Shown here: piece after piece, positions 44,793-55,213 of the stretch
Layout: each line of letters begins with the position of its first letter
How positions within the stretch are numbered: the stretch's first letter is position 1
NCBI GenBank assembly: GCA_024276605.1
Contig: JAJRWX010000074.1
Coordinates: 1-64,000, forward strand
DNA: 64,000 nt
From: Planctomycetota bacterium
GTDB taxonomy: Bacteria; Planctomycetota; Phycisphaerae; UBA1845
Reading direction: 5' to 3'
Notes under the pieces: generated by a model
The model's input: only the letters and a program-made list of their open reading frames with translations
Databases searched by the model: none
Told to the model about the DNA's origin: nothing
Translations under genes and position numbers: made by a program

Positions 44793-45638
44793 CTAATCTT
44801 TACCGGAACTAGCCTCAGATTTTTTCGGCGCTTTTCTGGTTATCAGCGTTTGTAGAATCAGTGACGTCACCAAAAAACCGCCTACCCCCATCCCCAACAC
44901 CGACGGACTACGTTGCAAGGACTGATAAGCATTGGGAATCATTTGCGCAAGCAAGGCTGCCACACCCGATACTGCTATGCTGGTACCCAGAATGGACGTT
45001 GATACAATGGCCATCGTGCGCACGATAAGTACGCCGAGGAACAGTCCGGTAAACATGGCAGCGATACCGATGAATTGACCGTTGACCATCAAGGACGTAT
45101 CACGCTTGTTTACGAAAGTCCAAAATTGTTGCATCCACTCTCGCGGTGCACTGCTAGCCGTCGTATTGGCCGAAACGGTAGCGACGCCGCCGGTTTGTAA
45201 AACATCCATACCCCGTACAATGGGCTGCGGAACTGCCTGACCATGTTGAAACTCGGATACGTGAGGCGCGACCTCCCGATAACCGAACACACCCAGCGCC
45301 ACCGCGCCGAACACAAGGGCGGTCAGTACGCCGACCCACAAACGAAACGTGATAAAGGTAACCGTGGCTAGCATACCTGCACCGATCAACCCGCCAATAG
45401 GTGCAGAATAGCCTACCTCACGCGCAACAAACATGCCGGTCATGCCACCGACCATGACGCCGACTGTTGTTAGACCTGCCCGCGCAAAACGCGCCCCCAA
45501 CACACTCAGCAGAATGCCACACAGAATCATCCCCAACGCCACCCAACTGACGTTAGAGGCCATCTGCGGTAATTCGGATTGCAAGTACCCTCGAAACTGC
45601 GTCATCAATGGTGATATATCTGTCATAGTCCTATCCAT
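44793..45638 (-). CDS. integral membrane protein of unknown function
   Basis: 281 aa (ATG at 45638 or 45626). Helices occur at about 28-120 and 195-270, with a soluble loop (HVSEFQHGQAVPQPIVRG and a Ser/Ala-rich stretch) between. The repeated block VALGMILCGILLSVLGARFARAGLTTVGVMVGG resembles the start of the neighbour at 44000-44611, so the two may be distant paralogues. The pair occupies the place after ftsQ where ftsA and ftsZ lie in most bacteria. Confidence 0.65.
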   Translation of the reverse strand: MDRTMTDISPLMTQFRGYLQSELPQMASNVSWVALGMILCGILLSVLGARFARAGLTTVGVMVGGMTGMFVAREVGYSAPIGGLIGAGMLATVTFITFRLWVGVLTALVFGAVALGVFGYREVAPHVSEFQHGQAVPQPIVRGMDVLQTGGVATVSANTTASSAPREWMQQFWTFVNKRDTSLMVNGQFIGIAAMFTGLFLGVLIVRTMAIVSTSILGTSIAVSGVAALLAQMIPNAYQSLQRSPSVLGMGVGGFLVTSLILQTLITRKAPKKSEASSGKD

Positions 45639-45817
45639 CCGCTCGTCTGTAGCTCAACATCCCCATAGTCATGATACCATGATATTCGAGATCAGGTACG
45701 TAATATTTGGTCAATAAGCGTTGTTTTCCAGCCGGATAAGATGTTTGCGGGCATCTGATTATCAGATCGCTGCATCCATGGTGCTTATTCTGGACGACAC
45801 TACATGCCCCATGCCTA

Positions 45818-46711
45818 TCATCCCGGAACGGTAAAGCGGTCGGAAAAGGTGGATACATCCACGATCGGATGACCAGCATCTACGCGACCGGTTCGTAAAT
45901 AGTTCTGACGCAAAATCGCCAACTTTTGCCCCATCATGTTCTCTTCAATCTCCTCACCCGGCGCTGATCCCCAACGAATACGCCCACCCATACGATCGGT
46001 CGCTAATTCTACATGACTACTTCGCGGATCAACACGTCCACCGTAATTGGCTACGAGGGCAGCCGTGATCTGCTGCACGAAAGGCTCACGCAATACCGCA
46101 GCTAATAGGCTAATGCCTGCACCAATATCGCGCCCCTGCCAACGATGCCCTGCCTTGGGTGCGTCGGCTTGCACACCTTGTATCACCGGCCACGCAGGAT
46201 CGTATTCGTACTCACCCGGCAAGCGAAAGCCTTCAACATCAACTAACGAAAAAGATTCCCCTCGTTGCACTAACGCAAAAGGCAAACGATAATCGCAACT
46301 GATCTTAAATTTCGCATCACTACTTCGCCGTACGAAATACACATTTTTCACCCAACCGATTGTAGCCATACGCTTGGCGAGGCGCTCGCACAACTGATCG
46401 TCAAGCCAATCACCTTCTAGCAAGGGGATCAAAGCACGATCAAGATCATGGCCTGCAATACGAGCGATCGCCGGTGGTAGATCGATGAATTCGATGAGGG
46501 GGTCCGGGTGTGCCGCGCGCACTTGATCGAGTACCCGCGCATCCAGCCATTCTATCGCACCCACTGCAACCATAGTCGCCGGTAGTACAATCAATAGAGC
46601 AATACTAATCCGCATGATTCGCCGACGTTTCGTATCGCTCAACTCCGCCAACCAACCACCTAGTCGGGCAAAATAACCAACACGCTTTTTCTTCGACTTC
46701 CTAGCCATCAA
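45818..46711 (-). CDS. ftsQ: FtsQ-like cell division protein
   Basis: 297 aa. A basic cytoplasmic N-terminus (ARKSKKKR) and one membrane helix (about 33-53) are followed by a periplasmic domain. LCERLAKRMATIGWVKNVYFVRRSSDAKFKISCDYRLPFALVQ corresponds to the FtsQ/DivIB domain after POTRA, and FSLVDVEGFRLP is typical of the beta domain. The weak similarity is supported by position, directly after ddl in the dcw cluster. In other bacteria FtsQ bridges FtsL/FtsB to the divisome. Confidence 0.75.
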   Translation of the reverse strand: MMARKSKKKRVGYFARLGGWLAELSDTKRRRIMRISIALLIVLPATMVAVGAIEWLDARVLDQVRAAHPDPLIEFIDLPPAIARIAGHDLDRALIPLLEGDWLDDQLCERLAKRMATIGWVKNVYFVRRSSDAKFKISCDYRLPFALVQRGESFSLVDVEGFRLPGEYEYDPAWPVIQGVQADAPKAGHRWQGRDIGAGISLLAAVLREPFVQQITAALVANYGGRVDPRSSHVELATDRMGGRIRWGSAPGEEIEENMMGQKLAILRQNYLRTGRVDAGHPIVDVSTFSDRFTVPG

Positions 46712-46789
46712 TACGCCAACCCCGATGCATTGTACCCACTCAACCCTATGCGCGCAATTTCACCCTGCGACGAAACATAACAACCGCCG

Positions 46790-47761
46790 CTATTCACAAG
46801 ATCGGTCAATGAGGTACGAGTCCGCCACTATAGCCTGACAGAGGCTGTCAAAGTCGATCTCAACGCGGGCAGAGGCCTTGGGAAGTAGGGAATGACTCGT
46901 AAAACCAGGGATTGTGTTGATTTCCAGCAAATAAGGCTCTCCCGTGGATGAATCGACCATCCAATCCACACGCGACAAAACCTGACACCCCAGCGCACGA
47001 TGAGCTGATAGACTAAGCGTTTGGATGTGAGCTAGCAGCTTTTCCGGCAGCGCAATATCGAACAGGTATTGCGTGTCATCGTCGAGATACTTGGCCTGAT
47101 AGTCGTAAAACTCACGTGATGTACGGATTTCACACACCGGTAGGGCCTGATCGCCGAGAATGCCTACGGTCAATTCCGGTCCGGTGATTAATTGCTCCAC
47201 GAGCGCCAGACCGTATTTTTCCACCACGTCACAGGCTGATTTTCTCAGCGCTTCATCCGTTCTCACGAGTATCGTATCGACGCTACTACCGGAGGAAACG
47301 GGCTTTACCACGACAGGTAACGACACGTGATCGAGCAACGTATCCACATTCTCCTGACATGCAACGACATAATCAGGCGTGGGTAAGTCCGACGAAATAA
47401 ACTGCTGTTTGGCGCGAACTTTATCCATAGCCAGCATGGAAGCCGCTTGGCCGCAACCGCTATAGCGTTTTCCGCGCTGGTTTAGTATTCCCTGGAGCGT
47501 GCCATCTTCACCGAAGCTGCCGTGCAAGGCGATGAAAACAAAATCGTCGTCACGGTCCAACGCAGATAGATTAGAGGTGTCAATATCACGTTGCTCAACG
47601 CGATGTCCCAGTCGCTGAAGTGCCTGTGTCACACTGTCGCCACTTTGCAGACTCACTGCACGTTCCTCATTATCGCCACCGGCGAGCACCGTGATATCCA
47701 ATGATTGGATGGACGGGGTAGTAGGTGTTGACTCATGCTGGTAATTTTGTGTCATACTCAT
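46790..47761 (-). CDS. ddl: D-alanine--D-alanine ligase
   Basis: 323 aa from the ATG at 47761, which overlaps the murB stop as ATGA. It makes the D-Ala-D-Ala dipeptide for peptidoglycan. The ATP-grasp features are clear: LHGSFGEDGTLQGILNQRGKRYSG, VVKPVSSGSSVDTILV, GPELTVGILGD and the metal/active-site end YLLEINTIPGFTSHSLLPKA. The open frame extends 33 bp further upstream, but the overlap supports this start. Confidence 0.94.
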   Translation of the reverse strand: MSMTQNYQHESTPTTPSIQSLDITVLAGGDNEERAVSLQSGDSVTQALQRLGHRVEQRDIDTSNLSALDRDDDFVFIALHGSFGEDGTLQGILNQRGKRYSGCGQAASMLAMDKVRAKQQFISSDLPTPDYVVACQENVDTLLDHVSLPVVVKPVSSGSSVDTILVRTDEALRKSACDVVEKYGLALVEQLITGPELTVGILGDQALPVCEIRTSREFYDYQAKYLDDDTQYLFDIALPEKLLAHIQTLSLSAHRALGCQVLSRVDWMVDSSTGEPYLLEINTIPGFTSHSLLPKASARVEIDFDSLCQAIVADSYLIDRSCE

Positions 47762-48666
47762 GCTACTAACGCTTCTTGATCGACCGGCTCCCACACCTCA
47801 ATTTCACGTTGTAGCCTAATACCGTGAACCGCTGCTACGCGCTGTTGGATCAACTCAATGAGTGTCAGTATGTCTGATGCGCAGGCGTGCGGAGAGGTCA
47901 CAATAAAGTTAGCGTGCTGCGTGGACACCACGGCTTCGCCGACGCGCGTACCTTTCAATCCGGCTGAGTCGATCAACTGCCCGGCTTTGCTACCCTGCGG
48001 ATTCTTGAAAATACAACCCGCACTCCTATCCGCCAAGGGTTGGGTCCGCTGCTTTTGCTGAAATAACGTTTCATACCGATTAGCTACAACAATGGGATCA
48101 TCCGCGTCAAATACGAGTTCCCCCGATATAATAACACAACCCCCGATCGCTGACGTTCGGTATCCCAACTGGAGGCGATCAACCGGCCATGTTTCGAGCA
48201 TTCCATCCAGTCTTAACAGCCTCACGCTACGCAGGATCGCCCCAATCTCGCCGGCGCTGCCGCCGGCGTTCATACGAATCGCCCCACCGATCGTAGCGGG
48301 AACACCGGCTAGACATTCCAAACCGACCAAGCCGCGCTCGCTACACTTTCGTGAAAACGGCATGAGGTCCACCCCGCTACCAACTTGGGCAGTGGTCGCC
48401 TGCCACGAGACCGTGCGGAAGACGGGATGATTGAGTTTGACGACCATACCATCAAATCCAGCGTCGCTAACCAAGACGTTTGCCCCTGCGCCGAGCACCC
48501 GCACCGGTACGCCCTCGTGATAGGCGCGTTGCAGGGCTAGTGACAATGTTGAGACACTATTGGGTCGAAACAGAAACCGCGCGCATCCACCCACACGAAA
48601 CCACGTAAGCGGCGCAAGCGGCGCATCTTGCTGGATATTAGCCTCGAATTCGCGCCACCAGTTCAT
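47758..48666 (-). CDS. murB: UDP-N-acetylenolpyruvoylglucosamine reductase
   Basis: 302 aa with an FAD-binding type-4 domain: NTWFRVGG-like PLTWFRVGGCARFLF, GAGANVLVSDAGFDG, GLECLAGVPATIGGAIRMNAG. The catalytic Ser lies in DRSAGCIFKNPQGSKAGQLID, which places it in the type II MurB group. It reduces enolpyruvyl-UDP-GlcNAc to UDP-MurNAc. It overlaps murC by 29 bp and ddl by 4 bp. Confidence 0.95.
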   Translation of the reverse strand: MNWWREFEANIQQDAPLAPLTWFRVGGCARFLFRPNSVSTLSLALQRAYHEGVPVRVLGAGANVLVSDAGFDGMVVKLNHPVFRTVSWQATTAQVGSGVDLMPFSRKCSERGLVGLECLAGVPATIGGAIRMNAGGSAGEIGAILRSVRLLRLDGMLETWPVDRLQLGYRTSAIGGCVIISGELVFDADDPIVVANRYETLFQQKQRTQPLADRSAGCIFKNPQGSKAGQLIDSAGLKGTRVGEAVVSTQHANFIVTSPHACASDILTLIELIQQRVAAVHGIRLQREIEVWEPVDQEALVA

Positions 48667-50068
48667 CGGTTACTTTCCAAATATCGCCCGCCCCCATCGT
48701 CACGACAAGATCGCCATCCAATAACAAAGGAAGTATACAAGCCACCACCTGATCGAGGTGTCCGACATACTGTGCCTGACCTCCATGATGACAGATGCGC
48801 TTCACTAAGTCCCGTGAAGTAACGGCATCACCTAAATCAGCAGCCTCGCGAGCGCCGTAAATGTCGGGAATCATAATCTCGTCGGCATCGCCAAATGCCA
48901 TTGCAAAATCGTCCATTAAAAAACGGGTGCGTGCATGCTGGTGAGGTTGAAAGATCACCCACATACGCCTGGGATTATATTGTTTTCGTATCGCATCGAG
49001 TGTAACCCGTATTTCCGTAGGGTGATGCGCATAATCATCGACCACGGTAACACCGGACCACTGACCGCGAAGCGTGAGACGCCGGTTAATACCGGTAAAT
49101 TTGGGAATCGCCGCTGCCATGACGTCCTTATCAGCGCCTGCGTCATGCGCTAGCGCAATGGCGGCTAAAGCATTGGACACATTGTACTTGCCGGGCATGT
49201 TCAATCGGGTTGAAAATAACGGCTCATCACGATAGACCACATCAAACGAATAACATGCTTTATCCGCGATTAGGTTTCGTGCCTGCCAGATGGCACTTTC
49301 ATTTTCAACGCCAAATGTAATAACCTCTGCCGAAGCATTTAATATCGCCTGATGGGCCAGGCGATTGTCACTGTTGACAAAGACAACGCCGTCGGATGGT
49401 ACATTTTCAGCAAAGCACGAAAAAGCTTCGGCCACTTTGTCTATTGAACCAAAATAGTCCAGGTGATCCGACTCGATATTGAGAATGGCTGCCGCTTGTG
49501 GATGGAGTTGAAGAAACGATCGATCATACTCGCATGATTCCACAACAAAATGATGGCCGTGTCCGGCTGCACTGCTGCCACCTAATTGATCGGACGTCGC
49601 GCCAAACACGAACGAGGGATCCAAACCCGCTTCTCGCATGATAAATGCGCATAAGGCCGTGGTGGTACTCTTGCCGTGAGTACCGGCAATCGCGATACCT
49701 TGGTGATAACGCATCAGCTCGCCAAGAAGCTCTGCATATTTTATCACCGGGATGTCTAGTTGGTGTGTTTCGACAAGCTCAGGATTATTAGCTGGCACTG
49801 CCGCGCTAATGACCACAAGGTCCGTGCGCGGCATCACATGGTCTGCGTTATGCCCGATGAAAATACACGCCCCCGCTTGGACAAGTTTTCCCATGCCATC
49901 GAAAGCGACAAGATCCGAACCGGCGACCTTGGCGCCGAGATCGAGCAACATACGGGCCGCACCGCACATCCCCGACCCTCCCACGCCGATCATATGTATA
50001 TTGGCACCTTCAAGACGTAGATTACTCACCGTGGTTGCTTGCCGGTCAGGTTGTAAACAAACGGTCAT
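48638..50068 (-). CDS. murC: UDP-N-acetylmuramate--L-alanine ligase
   Basis: 476 aa. The Rossmann entry MIGVGGSGMCGAARMLLDLG (26-45) and the ATP loop GTHGKSTT (129-136), then NIESDHLDYFGS and VDDYAHHPTEI, identify MurC. It adds L-Ala to UDP-MurNAc as the first stem-peptide step. The DYAHHPTE block distinguishes it from MurD, E and F. The gap to murG is 58 bp. Confidence 0.96.
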   Translation of the reverse strand: MTVCLQPDRQATTVSNLRLEGANIHMIGVGGSGMCGAARMLLDLGAKVAGSDLVAFDGMGKLVQAGACIFIGHNADHVMPRTDLVVISAAVPANNPELVETHQLDIPVIKYAELLGELMRYHQGIAIAGTHGKSTTTALCAFIMREAGLDPSFVFGATSDQLGGSSAAGHGHHFVVESCEYDRSFLQLHPQAAAILNIESDHLDYFGSIDKVAEAFSCFAENVPSDGVVFVNSDNRLAHQAILNASAEVITFGVENESAIWQARNLIADKACYSFDVVYRDEPLFSTRLNMPGKYNVSNALAAIALAHDAGADKDVMAAAIPKFTGINRRLTLRGQWSGVTVVDDYAHHPTEIRVTLDAIRKQYNPRRMWVIFQPHQHARTRFLMDDFAMAFGDADEIMIPDIYGAREAADLGDAVTSRDLVKRICHHGGQAQYVGHLDQVVACILPLLLDGDLVVTMGAGDIWKVTDELVARIRG

Positions 50069-50126
50069 GCTTTCTCTCCCGCGAGGTGGTAGTCAAAAAG
50101 ATATAGCTTCAATGTTTCCGTTATCG

Positions 50127-51314
50127 TCATGAACGTCCTGTGCAATAGTCCGGCTCCGTTGATTCACTCATCACCTTGGTGCGTTGGTCGCAGACCAGTG
50201 AAAGTATTTCATCGGCTACCATCGACGCAGCATCCGGACGACCCACACTTTGAGCAGCGCTAGCCATAACTGCCAATCGTTTCTGAACACCTAACAACGG
50301 CATAAGCACATCTCGCAATACGGGTGCGTTAAGGGACGGCTGTTTCATATCGTCGAGCACGACGGCTGCACCATGCTGGGCCATCATCCGTGCGTTAGCT
50401 AGTTGATGCATGTCCTTATGGAATGGGTAAGGTAACAAAATAGAGGGACAACCCATCGCAGCAAGTTCAGCTAAGGTAGAAGCCCCCGCACGAGAAACCA
50501 CCAACGTTGCTACTGACATCGCAGCCGACATCTGATGTGTAAAGGGCAATACGCAGGCCCGCAATGTACGCCCATCGTACGCACTTGCCACAGACTCGAA
50601 ATCAAGCTGACCAGCCAGGTGTAACACCTGCCATTGCGTCAACGCCTCTATTTCATCTAATAGGGCAACTACCGCTTGGTTGATGGTCCGTGCGCCTTGC
50701 GACGCGCCGGTAATCAACAACGTCTTTTTGCTTGGATCAAGATTAAATCGCTCGTGGGCATCCGCAATTTTCCCAGACTGAAACGCTGCTCGTACAGGAC
50801 AACCGGTCACACGGACCTTAGCCGACGTGGGCAAATGTTCGGAGGATGCTTCCCACTGCGTAAAGATGACATGAGCATGCTTAGCCAGGTATCGATTGGC
50901 ACGTCCGGGAATTAAATCCGGGTTGAGCAGTGCAGTAGGAATCCCTTTCTTTAGTGCGAGACGCATGGGTGGCACTGATCCCAATCCGCCCGTACCCACA
51001 ATCACGGCTGGTTTATCATGATGAATACTACGACGACATAATCGCATGGAGGCACGATAACTACGCAGCGTACTTGGCCAGCGCCACAACGCAGTGCTGA
51101 CGGGTAAAAGTGGTTGCTTCACAAGGTCAAAACCGGCATCACTAATGATCTGCTGATCGATGGAACGGTCGGTTCCGAATAAAACGAAACGCGCATGGGG
51201 TAACCGGCACCGCATGGCCTCAGCTACCGCCAGTGCGGGAAATAAGTGTCCACCACTACCACCGCCGGCAAAGCCGATTAAAGGCGCTTCGGAAGTTCCA
51301 ATCGTTGACACCAT
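50127..51314 (-). CDS. murG: UDP-GlcNAc:lipid I N-acetylglucosaminyltransferase
   Basis: 395 aa of the GT28 family. The N-terminal glycine loop FAGGGSGGHLFPALAVAEA, VGTGGLGSVPPMRLAL and the C-terminal donor-site block LVVSRAGASTLAELAAMGCPSILLPYPFHKDMHQLANARMM are diagnostic. It converts lipid I to lipid II on the inner face of the membrane. The C-terminus is about 25 residues longer than usual. The gap to ftsW is 14 bp. Confidence 0.96.
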   Translation of the reverse strand: MVSTIGTSEAPLIGFAGGGSGGHLFPALAVAEAMRCRLPHARFVLFGTDRSIDQQIISDAGFDLVKQPLLPVSTALWRWPSTLRSYRASMRLCRRSIHHDKPAVIVGTGGLGSVPPMRLALKKGIPTALLNPDLIPGRANRYLAKHAHVIFTQWEASSEHLPTSAKVRVTGCPVRAAFQSGKIADAHERFNLDPSKKTLLITGASQGARTINQAVVALLDEIEALTQWQVLHLAGQLDFESVASAYDGRTLRACVLPFTHQMSAAMSVATLVVSRAGASTLAELAAMGCPSILLPYPFHKDMHQLANARMMAQHGAAVVLDDMKQPSLNAPVLRDVLMPLLGVQKRLAVMASAAQSVGRPDAASMVADEILSLVCDQRTKVMSESTEPDYCTGRS

Positions 51315-51328
51315 ATTGACACAAAACC

Positions 51329-52531
51329 TTATGTTTGTTCTTCGCCCAGACCGTTTCTATAATCTTGATACGCTTCATCTATAACCGGGGCTTGCGCTGA
51401 ACGATGCGCGATAGCCATCAATAGCCCAACCGCGGTAGAAAATGCCACAATACCGCTACCTCCTGCCGAGACTAACGGCAACGAAATACCCGTGGTCGGC
51501 GTCACCACCGTCACCACCGCCATATTCATGGCTGCTTGCAAACCAACCGTAACCGTCAATCCAAAAGCCATTAATCGCTCAAAAGATGTGACCGCCGCCA
51601 TCGTGATTCGTAAACCTAACCAGATAAACGTGCAATACAGGCCAATGACCAGCCATCCGCCGACAATCCCAGCTTCTTCACAAATAAGAGAGAAAATAAA
51701 ATCGGTATGCCCCTCAGGTAAGTAACCAAACTTTTGTATGCCTGCGCCCAGTCCGGTACCCAACCAACCCCCGGAAGCAATGGCAGTTAAGGACTGAATA
51801 GGTTGATAACCATGACCGCGCGGGTCCGCCCAGATATCCAAAAACGACGTAATCCGCGCCATGCGGTAAGGTTCCATGTATAGCAATGCTGCCATACCTG
51901 CGGCACCTACGATGGCAACGAACAAGAGGTGAGTGATGCGACATCCGCCTAGCAACAAGATGGCGCCGCCGACAAAAGCAAACAAACAAGCCGTACCGAA
52001 ATCCTCCTTACCCACTAAAGCCACAAACACCCCCACCGTGATCGCCGCCGGTAAGAAGCCTCGACCCAGGGAACGAATATCAACCGGGCGATCTGCAAGT
52101 AAATACGCAAGGAAAATAACTAGCGCAAGCTTAGCTAATTCAGAGGGTTGAAATCCGATGGGGCCTAAACCCGTCGATAGTGCAAACCAACGACTCGAAC
52201 CACGACTCTGAGCAACAAAGCCGGGCAGTAGAAGACAAGTCAATGTCACCACGGCCATCAAGGCCGTCAACCATGCGAACCATCGCCGCCGCACAGGGTT
52301 CGCCAATACCCAACGCCCTACAAACATCGACACTACGATGGCTATGATACCCGATCCCGCAAAAACGAGCTGACGTAAAAACGTACCCTCAAGCACGGGC
52401 ACGACGGATGCCTGTTGATCCAGCGAAGCCGTTGCGGAATACACCATCACGACGCCAAGCGACAAGAGTGCGACAGTTGTCGCCGCGAGCCACGAAGCCC
52501 GCGACGCCATAGGCTGGCCATGACTATTCAT
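51329..52531 (-). CDS. ftsW: SEDS glycosyltransferase FtsW
   Basis: 400 aa with ten or so membrane helices. SRWFALSTGLGPIGFQPSELAKLALVIFLAYLL, KEDFGTACLFAFVGG, GHGYQPIQSLTAIASGGWLGTGLG and LPEGHTDFIFSLICEEAGIVGG are SEDS motifs, with the Asp of KxDxG-like KEDFG. FtsW polymerises lipid II at the septum together with FtsI. Position between mraY and murG favours FtsW over RodA. Confidence 0.95.
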   Translation of the reverse strand: MNSHGQPMASRASWLAATTVALLSLGVVMVYSATASLDQQASVVPVLEGTFLRQLVFAGSGIIAIVVSMFVGRWVLANPVRRRWFAWLTALMAVVTLTCLLLPGFVAQSRGSSRWFALSTGLGPIGFQPSELAKLALVIFLAYLLADRPVDIRSLGRGFLPAAITVGVFVALVGKEDFGTACLFAFVGGAILLLGGCRITHLLFVAIVGAAGMAALLYMEPYRMARITSFLDIWADPRGHGYQPIQSLTAIASGGWLGTGLGAGIQKFGYLPEGHTDFIFSLICEEAGIVGGWLVIGLYCTFIWLGLRITMAAVTSFERLMAFGLTVTVGLQAAMNMAVVTVVTPTTGISLPLVSAGGSGIVAFSTAVGLLMAIAHRSAQAPVIDEAYQDYRNGLGEEQT

Positions 52532-52600
52532 CAGATGTCATCCTTGACATTTTTGACGCTCTTTAGAAACCATCACATCTACCATACTAACTATCGAAAA

Positions 52601-53743
52601 CTATCGCAGTTTCAGCGTCGCTAGCGCTATCCCGGCGAACATCGAAGCCATCAACCAAAAGCGAACCACCGTCTGCGGCTCACTCCACCCACCCAGATGA
52701 AAATGGTGGTGGATCGGAGCGCAGCGATACAAACGCTTTCCCCCCGTCCACTTAAAATAGCCCACTTGGCTAATGACCGAAATCGCTTCGATCACAAAAA
52801 CACCACCGGCAATGAGTAGCATTAATTCCTGCCGGGTAACCACGGCGACAAATCCTATCAATCCACCCAACGGCAACGACCCGGTATCGCCCATGAACAC
52901 CCGCGCCGGGTGACAGTTATACCAAAGAAAACCAAGCGAAGCCCCCAAAATCGCCCCGCATAGAATAACCAATTCGCCGCTCCGGGGCACATGGGGCACG
53001 AGTATTTTATGCGCGAGTTCCTGCGTGCCCACGATGTAAGTCAAGACCATGAAAAAAAGTGCAGCCATCGCAACACATCCAGTGGCTAAACCGTCCATGC
53101 CGTCGGTTAAGTTTACTGCGTTTGATGTCCCTGTCATGACAAGGACGGTTACCATCATGAAAGCGAATGTGCCCAGTGCCAAGCCATGCTTATAAAATGG
53201 GACGGCTAGAATTTTGTATGCAGGAACAGACATAGGATCGATGAGTGGACTGATAGTTGCCATGTTGCTTCGACCATGGGAGTACACATAGAAGCCCAAC
53301 ACGACACCCAAGCCGATTTGAAAAAGTAGCTTTTCGTACATTTTCAGGCCGTCGCGCGAGCCCGTGCGTCTCTTAGCCGTAAGCTTGAGCCAGTCATCCA
53401 CCGCACCCAACGCACAAAGCCATATCAAGCACACCACTGACATTTGTACATAGAAACTGGAAATGTCCGCCAATAACACCACGGCCAACAACACGACAGT
53501 CAAAAGAAACAACCCACCCATGGTCGGCACGTTGCTCTTATCCCGCGTAAGTTCGTTCAACGTCACATGATCGAATTCCGGACGATCGCCCAGCTTCCAT
53601 TTCACGAGCACGCGAATAAAACGCGGCAGGAATAACAAAATTACTGCGAAACAAAACAACGCAGCACACGTACCGCGAAATAGCGCGTTCTCGTAGGCGT
53701 AGTGTTGCCCGTCCAGAAGGTATCGAAGTAGTAGATATAGCAC
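52601..53743 (-). CDS. mraY: phospho-MurNAc-pentapeptide transferase
   Basis: 380 aa, about ten helices. DKSNVPTMGGL, GAVDDWLKL (Asp-Asp pair), NAVNLTDGMDGLATG and PARVFMGDTGSLPLGGLIG, then the HHHFHLGGWSE loop, are the catalytic MraY signatures. It makes lipid I from UDP-MurNAc-pentapeptide and undecaprenyl phosphate. The gap to murF is 18 bp. Confidence 0.97.
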   Translation of the reverse strand: MLYLLLRYLLDGQHYAYENALFRGTCAALFCFAVILLFLPRFIRVLVKWKLGDRPEFDHVTLNELTRDKSNVPTMGGLFLLTVVLLAVVLLADISSFYVQMSVVCLIWLCALGAVDDWLKLTAKRRTGSRDGLKMYEKLLFQIGLGVVLGFYVYSHGRSNMATISPLIDPMSVPAYKILAVPFYKHGLALGTFAFMMVTVLVMTGTSNAVNLTDGMDGLATGCVAMAALFFMVLTYIVGTQELAHKILVPHVPRSGELVILCGAILGASLGFLWYNCHPARVFMGDTGSLPLGGLIGFVAVVTRQELMLLIAGGVFVIEAISVISQVGYFKWTGGKRLYRCAPIHHHFHLGGWSEPQTVVRFWLMASMFAGIALATLKLR

Positions 53744-53761
53744 GTTGGCGTAAAGTCCTTC

Positions 53762-55213
53762 TCAAACCGATACGAAACACATATTAAGCATCAACCCCAT
53801 CCACAACGAGGCTACCGCTGCCGTTTGTCGCCATTGCCGGCGCAGCGGTTTCACTAAGGTGTCAAGCCCTACCGCGCGAGAGCCTTTAATCCAAACCAGA
53901 TCACCCGCACGGAGCAATCCGCGCAGCGCCGCTGCAGCCAACTTCGCATCCTCGCAGGCGATCACACGCATATCACCTGTTAATCCGGAAGCGACCACAG
54001 AAGCCTCCACGGCTAAGTCACCCACGGCTACCAATACATGAATCCCGGCGCTAGCGGCTTTGTGAACCATCTGCTCGTGATAAGCGGCGCTATGCTCACC
54101 GAGTTCTCGCATGTCTCCCATAACGAGCACACGCCGGCCACAATGCGCCTTTGACATCGACGCAATCGCCGCAGCCATGCTCGATGGGTTGGCGTTATAG
54201 GAGTCATCAACCAAGGTCAATTGTCCGGCTTCGATCACCCGACATCGACCACTAGCGGGTTGATAGGTGGCCAAGCGAGCGATGATCTGCGCAGGGTCCA
54301 CACCAAACCATCGCGCCACGGCAAAAGTGGCTGCCGCGTTGGTGGCCTGATGTCCACCGGGCATACTTAATTCCACACGATGTATGCGATCCAATGTAAA
54401 CACACACCGACGTACTGAATCGGTCATGGCCTCTATCCGCAATTCCGCTGAGTCGTCAAATCCGAAGGTCATCAAGCGAAGTCGCTCAAGACTTCGCAGT
54501 CGATTCACAGCCACCGGCGCATCGATATTGAGCACACCCATGCCGCCACGACATACATGGTCGAATAAGGAAAACTTCTCTGCAGCCACGCCCTCCAATT
54601 CACCAAGCCCTTCCAGGTGTGCATATCCGATAGAGGTTAGTACGCCGATGTCGGGTTTAGCCATCGAGGCAAGCGCGGCGACCTCGCCCGAACTGTTGGT
54701 ACCGATTTCAATCACGAGGTATCGATCGTGGGCCTCGGCGGAGAGTAAAGTTAACGGTACGCCGATGTGATTATTAAAGCTCTTATGCGCCGCCCTTCCG
54801 GCAATAGATTGGCTCAGGACGTGGTCGATCATTCTCTTGGTGGTCGTTTTTCCGTTGCTACCCGTTATCGCAATCACGACCGTCGTTCGTGACATCACCT
54901 CGCATCGATAATACGTTGCCAATTTTCCAAGTGCCTTTGTAGTGTCATCAACGAGAATGCACGGCACCGCCGGTTTTTCCGTTTGCGCATCAAACCAGAC
55001 GCGATGCACCAGACACGCCAAGGCCCCTTGCTGGACCGCTTGGGATACAAAATCATGGCCGTTAAAGCGCGGTCCGGCGATGGCGACAAAAAGATCGCCA
55101 TGACGTACGTCACGCGAATCGATCGTAACGCGATTGACGGTTACAGTCTCGTTTTGGTCAGGTCGCACGGCACCGACGCCGTCGGCAACATTAGCTAAGG
55201 TCATCGCGATCAT
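53762..55213 (-). CDS. murF: UDP-MurNAc-tripeptide--D-Ala-D-Ala ligase
   Basis: 483 aa from the ATG at 55213, which overlaps the murE stop (ATGA, 55210-55213). The open frame begins earlier at 55255. TIDSRDVRHGDLFVAIAG and the ATP loop ITGSNGKTTTKRM (P-loop 118-124), then LVDDSYNANPSSMAAAI and VLVMGDMRELGEHSAAYH, are MurF motifs. It adds D-Ala-D-Ala to the stem peptide. The C-terminus carries a hydrophobic tail (VASLWMGLMLNMCFVSV) that is not usual. Confidence 0.95.
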   Translation of the reverse strand: MIAMTLANVADGVGAVRPDQNETVTVNRVTIDSRDVRHGDLFVAIAGPRFNGHDFVSQAVQQGALACLVHRVWFDAQTEKPAVPCILVDDTTKALGKLATYYRCEVMSRTTVVIAITGSNGKTTTKRMIDHVLSQSIAGRAAHKSFNNHIGVPLTLLSAEAHDRYLVIEIGTNSSGEVAALASMAKPDIGVLTSIGYAHLEGLGELEGVAAEKFSLFDHVCRGGMGVLNIDAPVAVNRLRSLERLRLMTFGFDDSAELRIEAMTDSVRRCVFTLDRIHRVELSMPGGHQATNAAATFAVARWFGVDPAQIIARLATYQPASGRCRVIEAGQLTLVDDSYNANPSSMAAAIASMSKAHCGRRVLVMGDMRELGEHSAAYHEQMVHKAASAGIHVLVAVGDLAVEASVVASGLTGDMRVIACEDAKLAAAALRGLLRAGDLVWIKGSRAVGLDTLVKPLRRQWRQTAAVASLWMGLMLNMCFVSV